Source of the DNA: Myxococcales bacterium
Lineage (GTDB): Bacteria; Myxococcota_A; Polyangia; Nannocystales; Nannocystaceae
Reading direction: 5' to 3'
Assembly: GCA_020431135.1 (NCBI GenBank)
Contig: JAGQIT010001068.1
Span: 1 to 9,518, forward strand
Length of the DNA: 9,518 nt
A program made the translations under genes and the position numbers. The notes beneath the pieces were generated by a model. It made no database searches. It saw nothing but the letters and a program-made list of their open reading frames with translations, and had not been told where the DNA came from. Position 1 is the first letter of the stretch, and every line of letters begins with the position of its first letter. Below are positions 6,499 through 9,518 of this stretch, piece by piece.

Positions 6499-7272
6499 AT
6501 GGACAACGAAGCGCGATTCGATGAGCCGGTCGTCGGCTACCGCGAGCAACTTCGGACGCGCGTCGAGTCGCTCCGCGATCGCATCCGAACCGACAACAGG
6601 GCGCTCTTCAGCGCCGAGAGGGCCGCTCGCCACGAGATGACAGCGGAGCTCCAGGCCGAGGTCGCCCACCTCCTCGAGGTCGAGTACCGCGGCGAGCGTC
6701 TGGCGGCGGCGCGTGCCGACGCGGCCGCCCGCGACGCGGAGGTCGAGGCGCGCCGCCAAGCCGTCGCGGACGAGCTGAGGACGAGCCGTGACACGCGCAT
6801 CGAGGTCGCCGACGCCGACCACCAGCGCAGGAGCGCGCTGCTCGAGGCCACCGCCGACCACGTCGACGCCCTCGCCCACGCGACTCGCGAGGAGCTCGGG
6901 CGCGCCGAGGATGCCCGCCTCGCGGGGCACCGCAGCGACCGCGCCGCGCGTCACCACGCGAGCGCGGCCCGGAGCGCCGACCTCGACGCCCATCGTCAGA
7001 CGACCCGAAGCTTCCTCGAGGCCAGCGCGGCCGAGCACGCCGCGACCGCGCGGCGTGATCAGCAGGAGCGCGCGGCCTTCATCGCGGCGACCTCGGCCGC
7101 CGTCGCCGCGCTCTGCGACGACACCGAGTCGACGATGCGACGCCTCGCCGAAGAGACCGCGCAGACCTGCGCGCAGACCCGGGACAGCCGCCATCACGAC
7201 CTCAACGCGGTCTTCCGCTGGGTCGATCGCTTCACCGGCCGTCGACCGCGGCCGCGCCTCGGAGCGACCTGA
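6499..7272 (+). CDS. gvpC: GvpC-like gas-vesicle repeat protein
   Basis: This 257-residue, almost wholly helical Ala/Arg/Glu/Asp-rich protein has hydrophobic 'Vxx(L)' nodes at V22, V55, V89 and V122 (spacings 33, 34, 33). A 14-residue extra segment follows, then nodes at T169 and V202 (33 apart). This is the periodicity of GvpC, whose 33-residue helical repeats clasp the gas-vesicle ribs from outside and set stiffness. The phrases TRSFLEASAAEHAATARRDQ and AAFIAATSAA resemble GvpC repeats, and the C-terminal LNAVFRWVDRFTG resembles the short hydrophobic GvpC tail. ATG 6499 is preferred over GTG 6496 because GGAGG (6489-6493) is then 5 rather than 2 bases away. First gene of the gvpC-G-K-J operon, 3 bases before gvpG. 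A generic coiled-coil protein is the alternative. Confidence 0.65.
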   Translation: MDNEARFDEPVVGYREQLRTRVESLRDRIRTDNRALFSAERAARHEMTAELQAEVAHLLEVEYRGERLAAARADAAARDAEVEARRQAVADELRTSRDTRIEVADADHQRRSALLEATADHVDALAHATREELGRAEDARLAGHRSDRAARHHASAARSADLDAHRQTTRSFLEASAAEHAATARRDQQERAAFIAATSAAVAALCDDTESTMRRLAEETAQTCAQTRDSRHHDLNAVFRWVDRFTGRRPRPRLGAT

Positions 7273-7275
7273 GCC

Positions 7276-7635
7276 GTGATCATCATCGACGACCTCCTCA
7301 GCGCGCCATTTCGCGGTCTCCTTTGGATCTTCCAGGAGGTCGCAGAGGCCGCAGAGAAGGAGCAGGAGGCCGAAGGCGACCGCATCCGCGACCGACTCCG
7401 CGACCTCTACATGCTCCTCGAGACCGGGCAGATCAGCGAGGATGAGTTCGACGCTGAGGAGGCCGGGCTCCTCGATCGCCTCGATGAGATCGAGGCCGAA
7501 GAGGGACGCGGTGAGGCGTTCGCGGCCGACGAAGACGACGACGACGACGAAGACGACGCCGATGACGAAGACGACGCCGTAGACGACGGCGACATGGACG
7601 CCGGTGAACCCGACGACGACGAGCCGCCTGGCTGA
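7276..7635 (+). CDS. gvpG: Gas vesicle protein GvpG, with a long acidic tail
   Basis: Residues 1-75 match GvpG, a small accessory protein needed for gas-vesicle assembly: IIIDDLLSAPFRGLLWIFQE at 2-21, the EAAEKEQEAE helix, then RLRDLYMLLETGQISEDEF and LLDRLDEIE. Residues 85-116 are an added tail made almost only of Asp and Glu, coded by near-tandem GAC/GAA triplets (about 7529-7623). GvpG proteins I know of usually stop near 80-90 residues, so the tail is unusual. The GTG at 7276 begins 3 bases after the previous stop; a GGAG lies about 12 bases upstream, a weak site, so translation may depend on coupling. The acidic tail could bind cations or the arginine-rich GvpC-like proteins; that is inference. 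Confidence 0.9.
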   Translation: MIIIDDLLSAPFRGLLWIFQEVAEAAEKEQEAEGDRIRDRLRDLYMLLETGQISEDEFDAEEAGLLDRLDEIEAEEGRGEAFAADEDDDDDEDDADDEDDAVDDGDMDAGEPDDDEPPG

Positions 7636-7658
7636 GCCCCGCGAGACATGAGGACGAC

Positions 7659-7988
7659 ATGGATGTTCGAGACCTTCTAGAACCCCTGGACGCCGGCACC
7701 TCGACGGGGGACCTGGCGGAGCCCCGCCGGCGGATCGAGGTCGATCCAGAGTCCCTGCGCGGCGGCCTCGGTCAGCTCGTCCTGACGCTCGTGCGCCTCG
7801 TCCATGAGCTCCTCGAGCGCCAGGCGATCCGACGCATGGAGGCAGGCTCGCTCGATGACGACGAGCTCGACCGCCTCGGCACCGCGCTCATGCACCAAGC
7901 GGAGGAGCTCGACCGCCTCCGAGAGGTCTTCGGGCTCAGCCCAGAGGACCTCAACCTCGACCTCGGCCCGCTCGGCAAGCTCCTCTGA
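7659..7988 (+). CDS. gvpK: Gas vesicle protein GvpK
   Basis: The 109-residue protein matches GvpK, an essential accessory protein of gas-vesicle assembly. Seen: RRIEVDPESLRGGLGQLVLT near residues 24-43, LVRLVHELLERQAIRRMEAG, SLDDDELDRLGTALMHQAEE, and the family's signature end FGLSPEDLNLDLGPLGKLL. Length and both conserved blocks are complete. The ATG at 7659 has a GAGGA site 4 bases upstream and lies 23 bases after gvpG; gvpJ follows 6 bases after its stop, so all are one operon. The first 20 residues are family-variable. Confidence 0.95.
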   Translation: MDVRDLLEPLDAGTSTGDLAEPRRRIEVDPESLRGGLGQLVLTLVRLVHELLERQAIRRMEAGSLDDDELDRLGTALMHQAEELDRLREVFGLSPEDLNLDLGPLGKLL

Positions 7989-7994
7989 GGCCCC

Positions 7995-8372
7995 ATGGCC
8001 CGTTCGATCGCCCACGGAACCCGGAGCTCGACCCTCGCCGACGTGCTCGAGCGCGTCCTCGACAAGGGGGTCGTGATCGCCGGTGACATCAAGATCAAGC
8101 TCGTTGAGATCGAACTCCTGACGATCCAGCTCCGCCTCGTCGTCTGCTCGGTCGAGCGCGCCGTCGACATGGGGATGGACTGGTGGCGTCACGATCCGAA
8201 CCTGAGCTCGGACGCCAAGCAGCCGCTGCCGCCGCGGCGACCGGGCGTGCCGCCCTCGGTGCCCATCGGCGAGGACCCGATCGAGCGGCGCCTGCGTCAG
8301 CTCGAGGCCGCGGTCGAGCGGATCGCAGTGGCCACCGGCGCCGATCCTAGTCCCGGATCATCGGAGGGTTGA
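7995..8372 (+). CDS. gvpJ: GvpA-family minor shell protein, GvpJ type
   Basis: The 125-residue protein has the GvpA fold signature: STLADVLERVLDKGVVIAGD at residues 12-31, then IKIKLVEIELLTIQLRLVVC at 32-51. The extension MGMDWWRHDPNLSS (59-72) is typical of GvpJ rather than of the main shell protein GvpA. GvpJ is a minor shell component thought to help nucleate or shape the vesicle tips. After residue 72 come a proline-rich linker (77-90) and a short helix, IERRLRQLEAAVERI, likely a coiled coil for partner binding. ATG 7995 follows GAGG at the gvpK stop. Its 3' end overlaps the convergent minus-strand gvp gene by 26 bases, leaving no room for a normal terminator between them. Confidence 0.85.
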   Translation: MARSIAHGTRSSTLADVLERVLDKGVVIAGDIKIKLVEIELLTIQLRLVVCSVERAVDMGMDWWRHDPNLSSDAKQPLPPRRPGVPPSVPIGEDPIERRLRQLEAAVERIAVATGADPSPGSSEG

Positions 8373-8625
8373 GGACCCAGCGCCGGCGAGGAGCGACGAG
8401 CCCCGCGGCGATCGCCGTGTCCGTCGACGCGAGGACGACCTGAAGGCCGAGGTAGAGGAGGTCGACGTCGGCGACCGAGATGACGAGCTCGCCGCGGACG
8501 ATCACTCCCTTGTGGAGGACGCGGTCGAGCACCTCACAGAGCGACACGCGCTCGCGCTCGGCGTCGTCATAGCCGCGGGCGATCTCGAGGTCGTCGTCGA
8601 GGCCAGGCTCGTGTCGGTCGCTCAT
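8347..8625 (-). CDS. Small GvpA-family protein (GvpS/GvpM-like)
   Basis: A 92-residue protein with a GvpA-family core: SLCEVLDRVLHKGVIVRGEL at residues 28-47, then VISVADVDLLYLGLQVVLAS at 48-67. VRGELVISVADVDLLYL resembles the minor paralogues called GvpS or GvpM more than GvpA or GvpJ; I do not choose between them. Residues 1-26 are a charged, acid-rich extension, and the end is basic (RRRWVLNPPMIRD). The ATG at 8625 overlaps the ATPase stop as ATGA, so the two are translationally coupled. Its 3' end overlaps gvpJ tail to tail (8347-8372). Minor GvpA paralogues are thought to act in nucleation or at the tips. Confidence 0.8.
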   Translation of the reverse strand: MSDRHEPGLDDDLEIARGYDDAERERVSLCEVLDRVLHKGVIVRGELVISVADVDLLYLGLQVVLASTDTAIAAGLVAPRRRWVLNPPMIRD

Positions 8626-9518
8626 TCGTGAACTCCATCGCCGCCGAGGAGACCGTCGCCGAGCTGCGCCAGCGCGTCGAGGCCGAGCGGCGGCTCACCT
8701 CGACCGATGGTACCGGGTCGGTGGTGCGCCCGCCAGCGATCGACGACCGCTCCCTCGCGCGCGTTCAGTGCCGCGCACAGTGAGCAGCCCTCGCTCTTCG
8801 GCGTGACTTGGTTGATCCAGATGCGGGCCGCGTTGAGGTCGAGATGAGCGAGCGCAGCCAGGAGGTCATCGGCTTCGGCTTTCGCCATTTCGGTTGGGAT
8901 CGTCACGACCCACACCTCGGACCGCGAAGGGTCGCCGAGGAGCGCGCGGAGGCGCTTGAGCCCGCGCGACAAGGCGATCAGGCGGTCGCTGAGCCTGGGC
9001 AGGCGGAGGAGCTCGCGGTACTTCAAGAGAACGCGAAAGATCGCGTGGAGCCACGACTCGAGGACCTCGGGCATGCCGATGAGGCGGAGGAAGTGACCGG
9101 TCGCTGCGGTGTCGATGACGAGGACTCGCGGAGCTTCAGAGACCTCTCGCGTGTCGGCCTCGGCGAGCTCGACGAGCTCGGTGATCGCCACGATCTCATC
9201 GATCCCCGGCGGCGTCAGCTCGAGGAGCCGCTCGACGACCTCGCGATCGAAGGTGAGATCGATCCCCGAGCTGCTGCGCTCGAGCGACGCCTGGAGCTCC
9301 TCGCGGTAGTCCTCGCGCCAGCGGGCCCAGGCCGCCTCCGCGTCGAGGGCGCGGGCGTCGAGCCGCTCCGCGACGGTGAGCGGCGCTCCGCGGATCGGTC
9401 TCATCACACAGGTCGCTAGCGAGGGCGCCGGGTCGGTCGAGACCAGGGAGACCGTCGCGCCGCGGGCAGCGGCTGCGACCGCGAGGGCGGCCGCGACCGT
9501 GGTCTTGCCGACGCCGCC
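8622..9518 (-). CDS. ArsA/GET3-family ATPase, N-terminus cut by window edge
   Basis: 298 residues are visible in frame from the right edge. They begin with the deviant Walker A motif GGVGKTTVAAALA, so probably only about 10 residues are missing. Next come LVSTDPAPSLATCV (switch I region; the family usually has DPAHSL), LTPPGIDEIVAI, and the switch II motif VIDTAATGHFLRL near visible residue 136. PTEMAKAEADDL, WINQV and a CSLC pair (visible residues 245, 248) complete the ArsA pattern. GET3 homologues use ATP to shield hydrophobic proteins before membrane insertion; ArsA powers arsenite export. Here the neighbours are gas-vesicle genes and no arsenic gene is seen, so a chaperone-like role for hydrophobic Gvp proteins is a reasonable inference. 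The stop overlaps the GvpA-family gene (ATGA). An ATG at 9404 is internal, since the P-loop upstream is in frame. Confidence 0.88.
   Translation of the reverse strand, partial: GGVGKTTVAAALAVAAAARGATVSLVSTDPAPSLATCVMRPIRGAPLTVAERLDARALDAEAAWARWREDYREELQASLERSSSGIDLTFDREVVERLLELTPPGIDEIVAITELVELAEADTREVSEAPRVLVIDTAATGHFLRLIGMPEVLESWLHAIFRVLLKYRELLRLPRLSDRLIALSRGLKRLRALLGDPSRSEVWVVTIPTEMAKAEADDLLAALAHLDLNAARIWINQVTPKSEGCSLCAALNAREGAVVDRWRAHHRPGTIGRGEPPLGLDALAQLGDGLLGGDGVHE

Noticed and set aside
6346..7197. A 283-codon minus-strand open frame
   Set aside because: Antisense to the GvpC-like gene, which has the better ribosome site, promoter and operon context; no motif in this frame.
7677..8192. 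A 171-codon minus-strand open frame
   Set aside because: Antisense to gvpK and gvpJ, both of which are firm family matches.
8347..8625. Calling the small minus-strand gene the main shell protein gvpA
   Set aside because: It lacks the close GvpA-type sequence and has charged ends; minor paralogues GvpS or GvpM fit better.
8622..9407. Calling the ATPase start at GTG 9407 or ATG 9404
   Set aside because: The Walker A motif is in frame upstream to the window edge with no stop, so the true start is outside.
8808..9419. A 203-codon plus-strand open frame
   Set aside because: Antisense to the ArsA-type ATPase, whose P-loop and switch motifs are clear.
1..9518. CRISPR array, tRNA, rRNA or insertion sequence
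   Set aside because: I saw no regularly spaced repeats, no tRNA-like arms with a T-loop, no rRNA segments, and no transposase or terminal repeats.

Overview
The window is high-GC DNA (about 70% or more by eye in the coding parts) with GTG starts, 4-base ATGA gene overlaps and tightly packed operons. It looks like a high-GC bacterium; a myxobacterial or other deltaproteobacterium-like host is my best guess from style alone, and no feature fixes the taxon.

Region 1 (1-3979, all minus strand, read right to left) is part of an extracellular contractile injection system (eCIS; phage-tail-like, Afp/PVC type). The order is a Pvc16/DUF4255 tail-terminator protein, an unrecognised eCIS-linked protein, a contractile sheath, two tandem inner-tube proteins, and a third tube-type protein running off the left edge. 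The genes are 4-31 bases apart or overlap, so they form one operon. Its baseplate, spike and AAA+ ATPase genes would lie beyond position 1.

Region 2 (3980-4914) has no intact gene. It holds an AT-richer spacer with a candidate eCIS promoter, a decayed plus-strand gene with two apparent frameshifts, and a short orphan C-terminal fragment on the minus strand.

Region 3 (4915-9518) is a gas-vesicle locus. From a divergent control region (6302-6498), one arm runs left: an unrecognised 213-residue protein, then a GvpC-like protein with ~33-residue repeats fused to a C-terminal helix-hairpin-helix domain. The other arm runs right: a second GvpC-like repeat protein, GvpG, GvpK and GvpJ. It converges on a minus-strand pair that enters from the right edge: an ArsA/GET3-family ATPase and a small GvpA-family protein joined by an ATGA overlap. 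GvpJ and the small GvpA-family gene overlap tail to tail by 26 bases. The main shell protein GvpA, GvpN and GvpF/L are not in the window and are probably beyond the right edge.

The notable points are a contractile injection system side by side with a gas-vesicle cluster, a GvpC-like/HHH fusion not familiar from textbook clusters, a second GvpC-like protein, and an ArsA-type ATPase coupled to a GvpA-family gene, suggesting ATP-driven handling of the very hydrophobic shell proteins.
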